A DNA stretch of 58,486 bases from Chloroflexota bacterium (GTDB taxonomy: Bacteria; Chloroflexota; Anaerolineae; Promineifilales; Promineifilaceae). Of the stretch, positions 16,622-25,456 are shown in pieces (positions within the stretch are counted from its first letter, which is position 1; the number at the start of each line of letters is the position of its first letter). The notes below the pieces were generated by a model. It had not been told where the DNA came from, did not search any database, and worked only from the letters and a program-made list of their open reading frames with translations. A program made the position numbers and the translations under genes. The DNA is taken from positions 1 through 58,486 of the forward strand of contig JAAEOP010000248.1 of the NCBI GenBank assembly GCA_024223125.1. The letters are read 5' to 3'.

Positions 16622-17608
16622 TCAACTGGAAACGGCGCGTAAACTCAAGGCCAAACGTTTAGCCGCCCCATCTACTTGCAGCACCCGTACTGAAACGTGT
16701 TGTCCTTTACGCACCACATTGCGTGGGTGAAAAAAAGCGCCTTCGGCAAGTTCAGAGATGTGAATTAACCCCTCCAATTCATCTTCAATTTGCACAAAGA
16801 CGCCAAAGCTAACTATTTTGCTAACAGTGCCCTCGATTATCTGGCCGGATTGAAAGTGTTGGTCTACTGTTTGCCAGGGATCACATTTTAGCTGTTTCAG
16901 GCTCAGGGCGACACGGCCGTTGTTCGCATCTACCTTCAACACTTTTACTTGTACTTGCTCCCCTGGTGACAAAATATCACTGGGATGGGAGACGCGACTC
17001 CAGGACAATTCCGAAATATGGATTAGCCCCTCGACACCTCCCAGGTCTACAAAAGCTCCAAAATTAGTTAGATTGGTAATTTCCCCGGCTACTAAATCAT
17101 CTGGTTCGATTTTTTTGAGTAGTTGTTCTCGTTCTCCCGCTTCTACCAACGCCACCCGTTCTGATAAAATCAAACGATTTTGCTCCTGGTTGACCTCAAT
17201 GATCTTCAAAGTTAGCCGTTTATTACACCACTTCTTGAGGGCGTTGATGCGTTCGATTTCCAAATGAACCTGGGGGAAATCAATCAACTGGGAGGCTGGT
17301 ATAAATCCTTGAATGCCCAGCCAGTTTACCAACAGTCCCCCTTTATTATAACCAGTAACATGGAGTTCTATTTGTTTGTCACTCTTAAAAGTAGACAGTA
17401 TTCTTTGCCATGGGTCATGTCCATTTCCGGGTAGGTTTTGCTGCAAAGCTGTGTTGTCTGGCAAGGATGGGGCGGTATCCGAACATAAATCAGAGCCGTT
17501 TTCGGCCGTCGGCAGTGTATTTGCTTCTTCTTGTTCAAATAGAGATGTCCAATAGGAATCATCAACGGAAGGTGTGCGTTGGGGATTGAAAGAGGAAGGG
17601 ATATTCAT
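16622..17608 (-). CDS. S1 RNA-binding domain protein (three S1 repeats)
   Basis: 328 aa. After about 70 disordered, polar residues come three S1 domains: a divergent first (GLLVNWLGIQGFIPASQL, about 90-160), then two canonical ones (GEITNLTNFGAFVDLGGVEG with GLIHISELSWSRV, about 173-245; GTVSKIVSFGVFVQIEDELE with GLIHISELAEGAF, about 260-328). This matches short RpsA-like ribosomal S1 paralogues, which bind mRNA at the ribosome. GGAGC lies before the ATG. Whether it is the main S1 of this organism cannot be said. Confidence 0.85.
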   Translation of the reverse strand: MNIPSSFNPQRTPSVDDSYWTSLFEQEEANTLPTAENGSDLCSDTAPSLPDNTALQQNLPGNGHDPWQRILSTFKSDKQIELHVTGYNKGGLLVNWLGIQGFIPASQLIDFPQVHLEIERINALKKWCNKRLTLKIIEVNQEQNRLILSERVALVEAGEREQLLKKIEPDDLVAGEITNLTNFGAFVDLGGVEGLIHISELSWSRVSHPSDILSPGEQVQVKVLKVDANNGRVALSLKQLKCDPWQTVDQHFQSGQIIEGTVSKIVSFGVFVQIEDELEGLIHISELAEGAFFHPRNVVRKGQHVSVRVLQVDGAAKRLALSLRAVSS

Positions 17609-17703
17609 ATTCTATGCTCCCAGTGGTCAAACAGGCAACAAAAATCTGCCTGATAATGTTGATTATGTTCTAGTTACTACAAAAACTATTCATAATTATA
17701 GGC

Positions 17704-17731
17704 TTTGCAATTTGGATGTCAAACTTATAAT
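17704..17731 (+). promoter_or_regulatory. birA promoter, probably giving a leaderless mRNA
   Basis: TATAAT at 17726-17731, with a weak -35 (TTTGCA, 17704-17709, 16-bp spacer). The ATG of birA starts 7 nt after the -10, where transcription would begin, and no Shine-Dalgarno sequence is present. Confidence 0.55.
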
Positions 17732-17737
17732 ACAGGT

Positions 17738-18553
17738 ATGAACCATGAATTAAGTGAAACGGCCGTCGCAGCCGCCCTGACAACCCGTTGGTTGGGCCAT
17801 ATGTACCAATACCTTCCCCAAACATATTCCACCAATGATCTCTTAAAGGAAAAATTGGATCATTTGTCAAGACCGCCTTTACCGGAGGGGGCAGTTGTAT
17901 TGGCCGATTACCAGAGCCAGGGACGAGGCCGCCTTAATCGGCGTTGGGCAGCGCCGCCGCGCACATCTTTATTGTTTTCCGTTTTCTTGCGGCCGCGTTG
18001 GTTACCATGGCAGCAAAACTGGCTGACGATGTTGGCTGGCGTGGCGGTGGCGGAAGTGATTGAAGCTAAAACTGGCTTAACGACTGGCCTGAAATGGCCT
18101 AACGATGTGATGGCGCTGCATGAGGGCCAATGGCGCAAAGTAAGTGGACTGCTGCTGGAAGGGATTTGGACGGCAGCGCCATCACAAGATGTAATTTTGG
18201 GTATTGGTATCAATGTGAATATTCCCCCTGATCAACTGCCGCAAACGATAACACCTCCTATCAGTCTATTGGCGGCAATGGGAAAACCTGTACCTCGGTT
18301 GGATTTATTATTGGATTTGTTGAGGCGGCTGGAAGATGGTTACGGCCGTGCCCAACAAGGCTATTCACCTCAACCTACTTGGCGGCAGAGACTAATAACT
18401 CTTGGGCAGCCTGTTCAAGTTACGAAAATCGGTTCTGGGCAGATCATCATCGGGTTTGCTGAAGATGTAGATGATTGGGGACAACTGTTGGTACGGGATA
18501 AATCGGGCATCTTACATACCATCCTTGCCGGAGATGTAACGTTGCGCGGATAA
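17738..18553 (+). CDS. birA: biotin--[acetyl-CoA-carboxylase] ligase (group I BirA)
   Basis: 271 aa from ATG 17738; an in-frame upstream start at 17705 would lie within the promoter. Catalytic domain motifs: GRGRLNRRWAAPPRTSLLFS (biotinyl-AMP binding loop), KWPNDVM, KVSGLLLEG and GIGINVN, followed by the C-terminal SH3-like domain. The N-terminal helix-turn-helix of E. coli BirA is absent, so it ligates biotin to carboxylase carrier proteins but should not act as a repressor. Divergent from the S1-domain gene. Confidence 0.92.
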   Translation: MNHELSETAVAAALTTRWLGHMYQYLPQTYSTNDLLKEKLDHLSRPPLPEGAVVLADYQSQGRGRLNRRWAAPPRTSLLFSVFLRPRWLPWQQNWLTMLAGVAVAEVIEAKTGLTTGLKWPNDVMALHEGQWRKVSGLLLEGIWTAAPSQDVILGIGINVNIPPDQLPQTITPPISLLAAMGKPVPRLDLLLDLLRRLEDGYGRAQQGYSPQPTWRQRLITLGQPVQVTKIGSGQIIIGFAEDVDDWGQLLVRDKSGILHTILAGDVTLRG

Positions 18554-18699
18554 GCTCAGTCCAGGAAATCCGTTTCTTTACTTCATCCGCTATTATCCCT
18601 CGGCAAATTTTGACATTTAGGAAGATTGCAGGTAGCCTATTGACAATGTATTATGTTATGTAATTTATTTAATAATTGATTATAAGAAACCAGGGTGAG

Positions 18700-18751
18700 T
18701 ATTCAGTGGTTAGAAACTGTAAACTGAACACTGGCTTCTGGCACTGAACAG
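18700..18751. repeat. degenerate heptamer array
   Basis: Words such as GTATTCA, GAAACTG, TAAACTG, AACACTG, GCTTCTG run in register. They lie in the 210-bp gap after birA, just before the Shine-Dalgarno sequence of the next gene. TTGACA occurs at 18640-18645 but has no good -10 partner. Confidence 0.65.
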
Positions 18752-18765
18752 TCTTGGAGGATCAT

Positions 18766-19068
18766 ATGGATGATTTTAGCGATTTACGTGACGATGATTT
18801 TGATCTAGACAATCCCGATTTTTCCTCAGCGCCTGATTTTGGCGAACAGGATGAATTTGACCAGCTTCGAGATCAAAGCGCACGCAGTGAAACCTTTTTT
18901 GATGATCTGGCTACGGATGATGAACTCAATGAGAGTAGCTCTGGCTCCAGCTTTTCGATGAGTAATTTTTCGTCGGGGCAGCGGTTGATATTAGCGCTGC
19001 TGGTTGTCTTGAATATTTTTATGATTGGTTTTGGCTTTTTAGTGCTGCTTGGTATTTTCGGTGGATAA
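18766..19068 (+). CDS. small acidic single-pass membrane protein
   Basis: 100 aa from ATG 18766, with TTGGAGG 5 nt upstream (the frame also has a TTG at 18754, inside that site). About 65 very acidic, Asp/Phe-rich residues (MDDFSDLRDDDFDLDN) precede a Ser-rich stretch and one C-terminal membrane helix (LILALLVVLNIFMIGFGFLV). It would be tail-anchored with the acidic part in the cytoplasm. No family recognised. Confidence 0.7.
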   Translation: MDDFSDLRDDDFDLDNPDFSSAPDFGEQDEFDQLRDQSARSETFFDDLATDDELNESSSGSSFSMSNFSSGQRLILALLVVLNIFMIGFGFLVLLGIFGG

Positions 19069-19075
19069 TTGCCAC

Positions 19076-19107
19076 AAAAAAAACCGGGTTCTACCTGAAC
19101 CCGGTTT
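19076..19107. terminator. Rho-independent terminator between convergent genes
   Basis: AAACCGGGTTC (19081-19091) and GAACCCGGTTT (19097-19107) form an 11-bp stem with a 5-nt loop. An A8 run at 19076-19083 gives a T8 tail on the minus strand, so it best serves the SPFH gene; read on the plus strand it has only a short TTTGTAG tail. Confidence 0.85.
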
Positions 19108-19113
19108 GTAGTT

Positions 19114-19207
19114 GTAACCATTCATTCCCCCAAGGTGCCCGGCACATATAAACGAGTGTGCTACTTCAGTAGACTTGGTAATGAAGTGCCGGGCACCTGA
19201 ATGGTTA
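19114..19207. repeat. 95-bp nested palindromic element, copy 2
   Basis: 94 bp, same orientation as copy 1 and differing at a handful of positions (for example CACATATAAA for CACTTATAAA, and TTCAG for TCCAG). Ends GTAACCATTCA (19114-19124) and TGAATGGTTA (19198-19207). Lies between a terminator and the SPFH gene 3' end. Confidence 0.9.
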
Positions 19208-19239
19208 TTTGTAGTTTCCCTTTTTAGCCTGCAATTGAA

Positions 19240-20454
19240 TCAGGGTGTTGTTTCGGTCGTTGTGGGCTGATCGGTTGAGGTAGGCGGGGTCACGGCCGTA
19301 TTTGGCGTCGTATCAACCGTGGGTACAATTCCCGGTCCCGGCAGCACCAGTGTTGGTATTGTGCCTTCTGGCGTAAAGATGACTTTGTCCGTCTCGTTCA
19401 GAGCGCTGGCATTGGCTCGCGCCAGCAGCAATGTCAAATATTCAGGATTTGTTTCGTAAAGCTGGGCCAGGAGTTGTTCTACGGCCGTTGTTGCTTCGGC
19501 ATTTATCACGGCCGCTTCTGCCCGCAGTTGGGCAATAGCCAACTGCTGTTCTGCTACCTGCCGTTCTTTTTCCTTTGTTGCCAGTTCCGTAGCCTGTTCT
19601 TTGGTGATTTGAGCCAACTCATTCGTTTGTTCCTGTTCAATAACTGCCAACTGGGCTGCCAGCCGTTCCTGTTCTAACTGCGCCAGAGTAATCTGTTGGC
19701 GAGATTGTTCTTGAATCCGGCTTTGTTCTACTCGAATTTCACCTTCTTGCCTGGCTTGTTCGGCCGACGCTTCGGCCGAAGCCCGCAGTTCATCCTGAGC
19801 TGCTTTCTCTGTTTGCAGCCGGCTTTGCACAATCGCGTCCAATGCCGACTGTACCTCTGGCGAAAGGATGACTTCTGGCACCACTAGATTTTCTATTCGC
19901 AAACCAATTTCACTAACCAGCGTGTTCAATTCGTCATCAATGCAAGACCGTAGTTCATCCCGCGACGTACCGATGATGTTGTTGTCAAAAGTACGGTCGC
20001 CTACGCACACCTTCATAGATTGGCGAGCCAGGTCCAGCACCCGCTGCCGGGCCAATTCATTTTCCAGATAGAGTCCTCGGTAACGCGACCATTGATCCCG
20101 CACCAGACCAGATTGGTTTAAATTGGGACGAAAGATGTCGCCGCTTACAATCAGGCCAATGCGCTGTTTGTCTTTGGTAATGATCTCTTTGTCTTCTACT
20201 TGAAAGGGAATGGCTTGAGTAGAGATCGTTTCCAGGGAAACGAACAAACCCACATCGCTGTAAACGCCAGGCCCGACTACCTGATAAATTTGGTTGTTGC
20301 GGAACTGGACGCCCACCTGCTGCTCTTGTACTGATTCCAGGAAGTAGAAAAACTGCCCGGCAAAGCTGAGACCGGCCAGCAGGAAGATGACGCCTAAAAT
20401 AACGAGGACGATACGCCCAATAGTTTTACCAGAAATCCTTCTACGATTGTCCAT
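19240..20454 (-). CDS. SPFH/band 7 (prohibitin-like) membrane protein
   Basis: 404 aa. One N-terminal membrane helix (IVLVILGVIFLLAGLSFAG, about residues 13-31) is followed by a band 7 domain (VGVQFRNNQIYQVVGPGVYS; later NTLVSEIGLRIENLVVPEV with the DELRSCIDDEL segment), then about 130 residues of Ala/Glu/Gln-rich coiled coil and a Thr/Pro-rich tail. SPFH proteins form large membrane-associated rings and help organise microdomains or guard proteases such as FtsH. No NfeD partner adjoins, and the partner is unknown. Confidence 0.88.
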   Translation of the reverse strand: MDNRRRISGKTIGRIVLVILGVIFLLAGLSFAGQFFYFLESVQEQQVGVQFRNNQIYQVVGPGVYSDVGLFVSLETISTQAIPFQVEDKEIITKDKQRIGLIVSGDIFRPNLNQSGLVRDQWSRYRGLYLENELARQRVLDLARQSMKVCVGDRTFDNNIIGTSRDELRSCIDDELNTLVSEIGLRIENLVVPEVILSPEVQSALDAIVQSRLQTEKAAQDELRASAEASAEQARQEGEIRVEQSRIQEQSRQQITLAQLEQERLAAQLAVIEQEQTNELAQITKEQATELATKEKERQVAEQQLAIAQLRAEAAVINAEATTAVEQLLAQLYETNPEYLTLLLARANASALNETDKVIFTPEGTIPTLVLPGPGIVPTVDTTPNTAVTPPTSTDQPTTTETTP

Positions 20455-20706
20455 GTTTGCTCCTTCACATATATGGAATGTTGTGCCTTATACTTGATAT
20501 ATATACCCATCCATACGCAAAATCATAACAAAAGGGTGTAAAAAAAGATAGAACTTGTGTGGGAGATTGTTGGGACAATGCCAGAGAATGTCAGGCATAG
20601 CAGCACAATTGTTGAGATACTTGCATTCGGAATGAGAATGGGCATTGAATGCACTATATCCACAGCAACCCCCCTTTCTGCTATACTATCATTTGGAGGA
20701 TAGCAC

Positions 20707-20856
20707 ATGTCTATACTACAAACATATCAGGGTGTTGTACGCAAAGGACATATCCAACTTGCACCGTTGGCCGTTTTGCCGGAAGGAAGTCATGTGGTTG
20801 TGTTAGCGCCTGATGATTGGCAACAATCTGAACTTTTTGACCTGCAAAAAAGCTAA
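20707..20856 (+). CDS. AF2212/DUF104-like small antitoxin-type protein
   Basis: 49 aa, ATG 20707 after TTTGGAGG; TATACT at 20682-20687 may be the -10. The core YQGVVRKGHIQLAPLAVLPE followed by GSHVVVLAPDDW resembles the AF2212-like antitoxin family (a beta-rich fold, V.KG.I.L...LPEG). No PIN-type toxin gene follows: the stop codon (TAATG) overlaps the start of a histidine kinase, so the two are translationally coupled. It could be a small partner or regulator of the kinase, or an orphan antitoxin. Confidence 0.65.
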   Translation: MSILQTYQGVVRKGHIQLAPLAVLPEGSHVVVLAPDDWQQSELFDLQKS

Positions 20857-22892
20857 TGGGTATTGTTATGTTAACCGACCAGAACTTACGCCAGCGATTG
20901 AATGATTTGTTAGGCATCTATACATTTGGTGTGCCTCGTTCCCAGGTACGGGCTGCTATCAATCGAGCCTTAATGCACTATTTGCCGTTTATGTATGGCA
21001 TGGTGGGCTTCTTTTTCCTGGGATATGCAGTATTGCAGGCTGTTGTCTTAAAAGAGAATGGTTCACAGTTGATGATAATGGCGGCCCTGGGGAGCGCTAC
21101 TATTATGTTGGTAGGGGGTGTGATTTTTCGATATCGGGCCGTCAATCCGGTCTGGGCGGAACCATTAACGGCCGTAGGTGCAGCATTAGTTCTGATCAGT
21201 GTAGTGCTGCGCTCACAGCTAACGGCCGATCCCCGTCAAGTGGCCAATCTGGCCCTGTTTTTATTTGGCATCGCTATCATTTTTGTCTCCCCTTTGTGGT
21301 ATGCGTTGTTTTCCATTCTGACACTGGGGGCGTTAGTTCTGGCTATTCAAACCTTCCCGGCAACGGCCGATGAGTGGACCTATTATATTGTGGTGACGAT
21401 GGCGGCGATGGCCACTGGTTTGCTGGCGCATGTGGTGCGGGTGCGAGCTTACCGAAATACAGTTGTTTTGCGAATTGTAGAGCAGAACCAGCGGCGGGAA
21501 TTACAGCGGCGTGCGGTACAGTTGCAAACGGCCGTCGGTGTGGGCCAACGTATCACCTCAATTTTGGAACAGGAAGCGCTGTTGCAGCAAATTGCCACCC
21601 TCATACACGAAAAGTACCAGGTGTATTATGCAGGCGTCTTTTTACCGGATGAGAGTGGTTTGTATTTTACGGCCGTTGCTCAGGCTGGCCGTTGTGTTAC
21701 CCCAGATATGTTACCTCTACAAGCTGGTATGCAGGGTTGTATTGGCTGGGTAATGCAGCAGGGGGAGATACTGCGGGTGGATAATGTGCTGCAATGCGGC
21801 CGTTTTAAACCTGAAGAGGCGACACCGCGCACCCAATCTGAATTGATACTTCCCCTTAAAATGGGCGCTGAAATTTTGGGTGTAGTAGATTTACAAAGTG
21901 ACCGGTCGTCAGCTTTTCCAGTGGATGAAGTTTCTGCTTTTCAACTGTTGGCCGATCAGATGGCAATTGCTCTGGAAAATGCCCACCTTTATGCTGAACT
22001 GCGCCGGTTTAATTGGGAATTGGAACAAAAAGTAGAAGAGCGTACCCAGGCTTTACAAGAAGCTTATGCTCGTTTAGAGCGCCTGGACAAAACAAAGACG
22101 GATTTCATTACAATCGCTTCTCATGAATTGCGAACCCCATTGACAATTGTGAATTTTAACAGTCAAATGTTTCTGGAAGATGAAGTGGTGCAACAGAATG
22201 AGGAGTACATGCACTGGTTAAAAGGTATTAATCGCGGGGTGATGCGGATGGAAGCGGTTGTGGAAAATATTTTGGATGTAGCCAAAATAGACAGCCGTTC
22301 TCTGGAACTGTATTTATCTCCCGTCAATATGAATTTTTTGTTGCGGCAGATTGTGCGTAAGTTGGAAGATACTTTAGGTGGCCGTCAGCTAACCTTCTCT
22401 GTAGAAAAAATGGCAAATATGCCTGAGGTGGAAGCAGATTCCGAGGCATTGGAGAAGTTATTTTATCAGATTTTGGTGAATGCTATTAAATATACGCCAG
22501 ATGGAGGTTTTATCAGGATAGACGGCCGTTACCATGCCCAACCCCAAAATGATTACCTATCTGGAGCTGAAGTAGAAATTATTATTTCCGATACCGGTAT
22601 AGGCATTGCTCCCGAATTTCATGATTTGATTTTTGAGAAGTTTTTCCAAACCGGGGATGTAAAACTACATTCGTCGGGGCATACTTCGTTTAGAGGGGGT
22701 GGCTCTGGGATTGGGTTGGCTATTGCCAGGGGAATTGTGGAAGCGCATAACGGCCGAATTTGGGTGCAAAGCGCTGGACACAGTGAAACAGAATACCCCG
22801 GCAGCGCTTTCCATATTGTTCTTCCAGTACATCCAATGATGACGGCCGTGCCCGATGAATTATCTAGTCCCCAAGCTTATATTCTGGCTTAG
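20856..22892 (+). CDS. GAF-domain sensor histidine kinase
   Basis: 678 aa. Six membrane helices (about residues 45-200), a coiled linker, a GAF domain (about 225-385; GCIGWVMQQGEILRVDNV), then HisKA with H423 in ASHELRTPL, and HATPase_c with the N box (ILVNAIKYTPDGG), G1 (SDTGIGIAPE), F box (IFEKFFQ) and G2 (GGGSGIGLAIARGIVEAH). It would autophosphorylate on H423 in response to an unknown signal. No response regulator gene adjoins. M5 (20868) is an alternative start. Confidence 0.92.
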   Translation: MGIVMLTDQNLRQRLNDLLGIYTFGVPRSQVRAAINRALMHYLPFMYGMVGFFFLGYAVLQAVVLKENGSQLMIMAALGSATIMLVGGVIFRYRAVNPVWAEPLTAVGAALVLISVVLRSQLTADPRQVANLALFLFGIAIIFVSPLWYALFSILTLGALVLAIQTFPATADEWTYYIVVTMAAMATGLLAHVVRVRAYRNTVVLRIVEQNQRRELQRRAVQLQTAVGVGQRITSILEQEALLQQIATLIHEKYQVYYAGVFLPDESGLYFTAVAQAGRCVTPDMLPLQAGMQGCIGWVMQQGEILRVDNVLQCGRFKPEEATPRTQSELILPLKMGAEILGVVDLQSDRSSAFPVDEVSAFQLLADQMAIALENAHLYAELRRFNWELEQKVEERTQALQEAYARLERLDKTKTDFITIASHELRTPLTIVNFNSQMFLEDEVVQQNEEYMHWLKGINRGVMRMEAVVENILDVAKIDSRSLELYLSPVNMNFLLRQIVRKLEDTLGGRQLTFSVEKMANMPEVEADSEALEKLFYQILVNAIKYTPDGGFIRIDGRYHAQPQNDYLSGAEVEIIISDTGIGIAPEFHDLIFEKFFQTGDVKLHSSGHTSFRGGGSGIGLAIARGIVEAHNGRIWVQSAGHSETEYPGSAFHIVLPVHPMMTAVPDELSSPQAYILA

Positions 22893-22938
22893 GCCTTTTT
22901 TAAAAATTAAATGATCCTACCCGTTTTGAAAAAGCCTC

Positions 22939-23393
22939 TAGTACACACTGGCGGAAATCCTTATGTGATATTTAGGCTGTAAGGGGACGCCCTTTGTACG
23001 TCCACTTGAATGGTTTTGCCAACGTCCTGTTAAAGTAGTCAATAAAATCCAAAATACGTTGTCGCAATTCTTGCTTTGAACAGAATGACCCGCGTTTCAA
23101 ATTAAAAAACGCCCGAAACGTGACAATCCACATCCATTGCAATATGAGCATTCCGTTTGCCTGCGCTTGCTTGTAAAATGATGTTCGCTCGCACCACTCG
23201 CGCATGAGGTGTTTTCGTACTGCGAGAAATTCGTTCCATTTCGTCTTTTTGGCATTTTGTCAATTGAATGGCGATGGGTTGTCGCCCTCTTGGTTTGCGT
23301 TCGTCCATGTTTTTCTTCGTCCTCGTTTTAGTTGTTATTTTACGTAATTTCAACCATCATATATCATCTAAGAACTTACGCAAGGCCGTACTA
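22939..23393. mobile_element. decayed IS630-type insertion sequence
   Basis: 455 bp between TA dinucleotides. Ends TAGTACACACTGGCGGAAAT and, on the other strand, TAGTACGGCCTTGCGTAAGT are imperfect terminal inverted repeats and match the MITE-like element at 10116-10226. A full IS630 element is about 1.1 kb; the middle of the transposase gene is missing. Located in the 0.6-kb gap between the kinase and the GT39-like gene. Confidence 0.82.
22972..23353 (-). pseudogene. IS630 transposase remnant
   Basis: Two pieces in different frames. The N-terminal piece (from 23353) has RGRQPIAIQLTKCQKDEMER and HARVVRANIILQASAGK, the helix-turn-helix start of IS630 transposases. The C-terminal piece (ending 22972) has SKQELRQRILDFIDYFNRT followed by AKPFKWTYKGRPL, the family's C-terminus. 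About two thirds, including the catalytic DDE core, has been deleted, so it cannot move itself. Confidence 0.85.
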
Positions 23394-23485
23394 GTGCTGT
23401 ACCCTGTAATAACGCATACTATTCAAATTCTATATTTGGTACTATTTTGAATTTCCTTCTTTGCGCCCCGTGCCTGGCATTTTCG

Positions 23486-25456
23486 TTAAGGTAAATTATT
23501 TTCAATTGCAAAGGTTGTTACTGTCCAGGCATCTATTATTTCGGATTCAGTTTGAATGGGTAAACGGCCGTTCGGATCAGCAATATCATACATTCCCAAC
23601 AACAGCGTATACTTTCCAGGGGGCAAATCGGTGGGGAGCAGCAGTCCATGATTATCTACAATCGTTTCATTTGGCGGCCAGGCGTTGGTCGGTTTTAGAG
23701 CGCCGCCTGGTTCACTGTCCCGTTGGGTCACAAGTTGGCCGTCTGGCCCGATGAGGTGCAGGAACACTTTCGTGCGCTGCTCTAGGGGCACGGCCGTTTG
23801 CCAAAACAATGTCAATTGCAAAATGTCCCCCGGTTTAAGGTTGCTAACCTCATTCTGCGTGTAGCCAATAAGGGTAATGCTGTCACCAACGGGTAAGTTA
23901 ACGGCCGTTTCCATTTCTGTGGCCGCCGTTTGGGGCACAGCATAAGTCACAAAACGCACATCCCCAATCCAATTGTCGCTGGCTTTGAAGGCGTGTTCGT
24001 CCAGCCAACGTTCAATTAAGCGTTCCGGGTCTCGCTGCGCCTCACCCCAAAAGATGGCGTAGAGGCGATCATGCCGGGCGGCAATTTCGCTCAGAGCAGT
24101 GGCGATCTCTTCCGCCTGGGGTCGTCTGTGCCCTTTGGGTAAGGGGTAAACGGCCGCTTCGTCAGGATAATAGTAGGTGAACACTTCCCACTGATTGGGG
24201 GCGTTCAAGATGATACCGGCGTTGGGGTGGGCCTCAACTTGAATGCGGACGGCCATACTGCGGTAATCGGCACGGCCGTAATCAGGATTGCCGTACAAAT
24301 TTTGCAAGGATTGAATTGTGCCCAGTGGCAGGGCAATGAGCAGCAATATGGCCGCAATCAGCCGCGTCCATTTTTGACCCATTGTCAAGGCCGCCGCTAA
24401 CAGCAAACAGAAAAAAGGCACAGTTACTAACAGAAATTTGAAAAACTGTGGCTGCATGGTGGCGGCGGCAAACATAAAGCCAATGGGGGTGATGAGGAGG
24501 ATGAGAGCGGGGATGGTTTGACGACGGCCGTGCCAGATTCCCAACAACAAGAGTACACTGACGGCCGCCACTGCCCACGTCACCGTTTCTAAAGCAATGG
24601 TGGAACCAAAAGCCATCCAGCCGATTGCAGTAAATAGAAATGACAAGAATGGGGTACGGCCACTCAAATCATCCGCCCCAAACTGCTGCACAAAGGTAGG
24701 CAGCCAGGGAGCATAAAGAAGAAAAGTTGCCAGCATCATCCCCGCCCAGGAGAGGAAAAGCCGGAATCGATCAATTGACAATTGATAATTGACAATTGTC
24801 AATTGAAAAATGATCAGGGTGTGGGCGACGAGGACGGCCGGGAAAAAGTAATGGGTGTATAAACCGGCCGCCGCACAAAAGACATACGCCATTGCCCACT
24901 CCCAAATTGAAACACGACTAACGGAAAACGGATAACGGCCTACGGAATACGAACCACGAGCGGCCGTCACCCAATTCAACAAACACCAAGTAGACCCAAC
25001 CGCCAGCAGCCCCAACAAAGCATACATCCGTGTTTCCTGGCTGTAATAGATGAGGGCAGGGTTGACGGCCGTGAGCAGTGCGGCCGTTATTGCCAAAGGC
25101 GACGGACGACGGACGACCGATGACCGATGACCGATAACCGATAACTGTTTACCGATGGCCGCTACAATGGCTACGGTTAGAATGCCGGTGAAGGCGGAAA
25201 AAGAACGTAGGCTGAATTCTGTGACTCCGGCTAATTGTTGCCAGCCGTGTAGAAGGAGGTAGTACAGTGGCGGATGGATGTCGCTGGCTGTGCCTTCAAT
25301 AATGAGGGAGATCGGCCGTTCGCTTAAGCGGGCGCTGTTGCCCTCGTCATTCCAGAAGGATTGAGCATCCAGTAAATAAAACCGCAGCCCAAAGGCCAAC
25401 AACAATATAAGAACAATAATTAAACGGCCATATTTCCCTTTCGTCCAATCTCTCAA
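23486..25456 (-). CDS. GT39-like membrane glycosyltransferase (GT-C fold)
   Basis: 656 aa, TTG start overlapping the upstream glycosidase stop by 4 bp. About ten membrane helices. The first extracytoplasmic loop carries WNDEG (acidic pair of ArnT/PMT-type GT-C enzymes), then DIHPPLYYLLLHGW and YYSQETRMYALL, all typical of this family that transfers sugars from lipid-phosphate donors outside the membrane. A C-terminal beta-rich domain of about 150 residues follows (PGGALKPTNAWPPNE, PPGKYTLLLGMYD). Three heptamer arrays lie inside the coding region in frame (24771-24806, 24914-24955, 25101-25146), all in loop regions. Confidence 0.85.
   Translation of the reverse strand: MRDWTKGKYGRLIIVLILLLAFGLRFYLLDAQSFWNDEGNSARLSERPISLIIEGTASDIHPPLYYLLLHGWQQLAGVTEFSLRSFSAFTGILTVAIVAAIGKQLSVIGHRSSVVRRPSPLAITAALLTAVNPALIYYSQETRMYALLGLLAVGSTWCLLNWVTAARGSYSVGRYPFSVSRVSIWEWAMAYVFCAAAGLYTHYFFPAVLVAHTLIIFQLTIVNYQLSIDRFRLFLSWAGMMLATFLLYAPWLPTFVQQFGADDLSGRTPFLSFLFTAIGWMAFGSTIALETVTWAVAAVSVLLLLGIWHGRRQTIPALILLITPIGFMFAAATMQPQFFKFLLVTVPFFCLLLAAALTMGQKWTRLIAAILLLIALPLGTIQSLQNLYGNPDYGRADYRSMAVRIQVEAHPNAGIILNAPNQWEVFTYYYPDEAAVYPLPKGHRRPQAEEIATALSEIAARHDRLYAIFWGEAQRDPERLIERWLDEHAFKASDNWIGDVRFVTYAVPQTAATEMETAVNLPVGDSITLIGYTQNEVSNLKPGDILQLTLFWQTAVPLEQRTKVFLHLIGPDGQLVTQRDSEPGGALKPTNAWPPNETIVDNHGLLLPTDLPPGKYTLLLGMYDIADPNGRLPIQTESEIIDAWTVTTFAIENNLP
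24771..24806. repeat. heptamer array inside the GT39-like gene (AATTGAC family)
   Basis: CAATTGA, CAATTGA, TAATTGA, CAATTGT, CAATTGA in perfect register; encodes QLTIVNYQLSID on the minus strand. Confidence 0.85.
24914..24955. repeat. heptamer array inside the GT39-like gene (ACGGATA family)
   Basis: ACGACTA, ACGGAAA, ACGGATA, ACGGCCT, ACGGAAT, ACGAACC: six words, each beginning ACG, in perfect seven-base register. Encodes GSYSVGRYPFSVSR on the minus strand. Confidence 0.85.
25101..25146. repeat. heptamer array inside the GT39-like gene (GACCGAT family)
   Basis: GACGGAC twice, GACCGAT three times, then AACCGAT and AACTG: clean seven-base register. Encodes LSVIGHRSSVVRRPS on the minus strand, an insertion in a loop before a membrane helix. 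Confidence 0.88.

Noticed and set aside
20523..20708. 61-aa minus-strand frame upstream of the small antitoxin-like gene
   Set aside because: No ribosome-binding site or family, and it covers the promoter region of the plus-strand gene.
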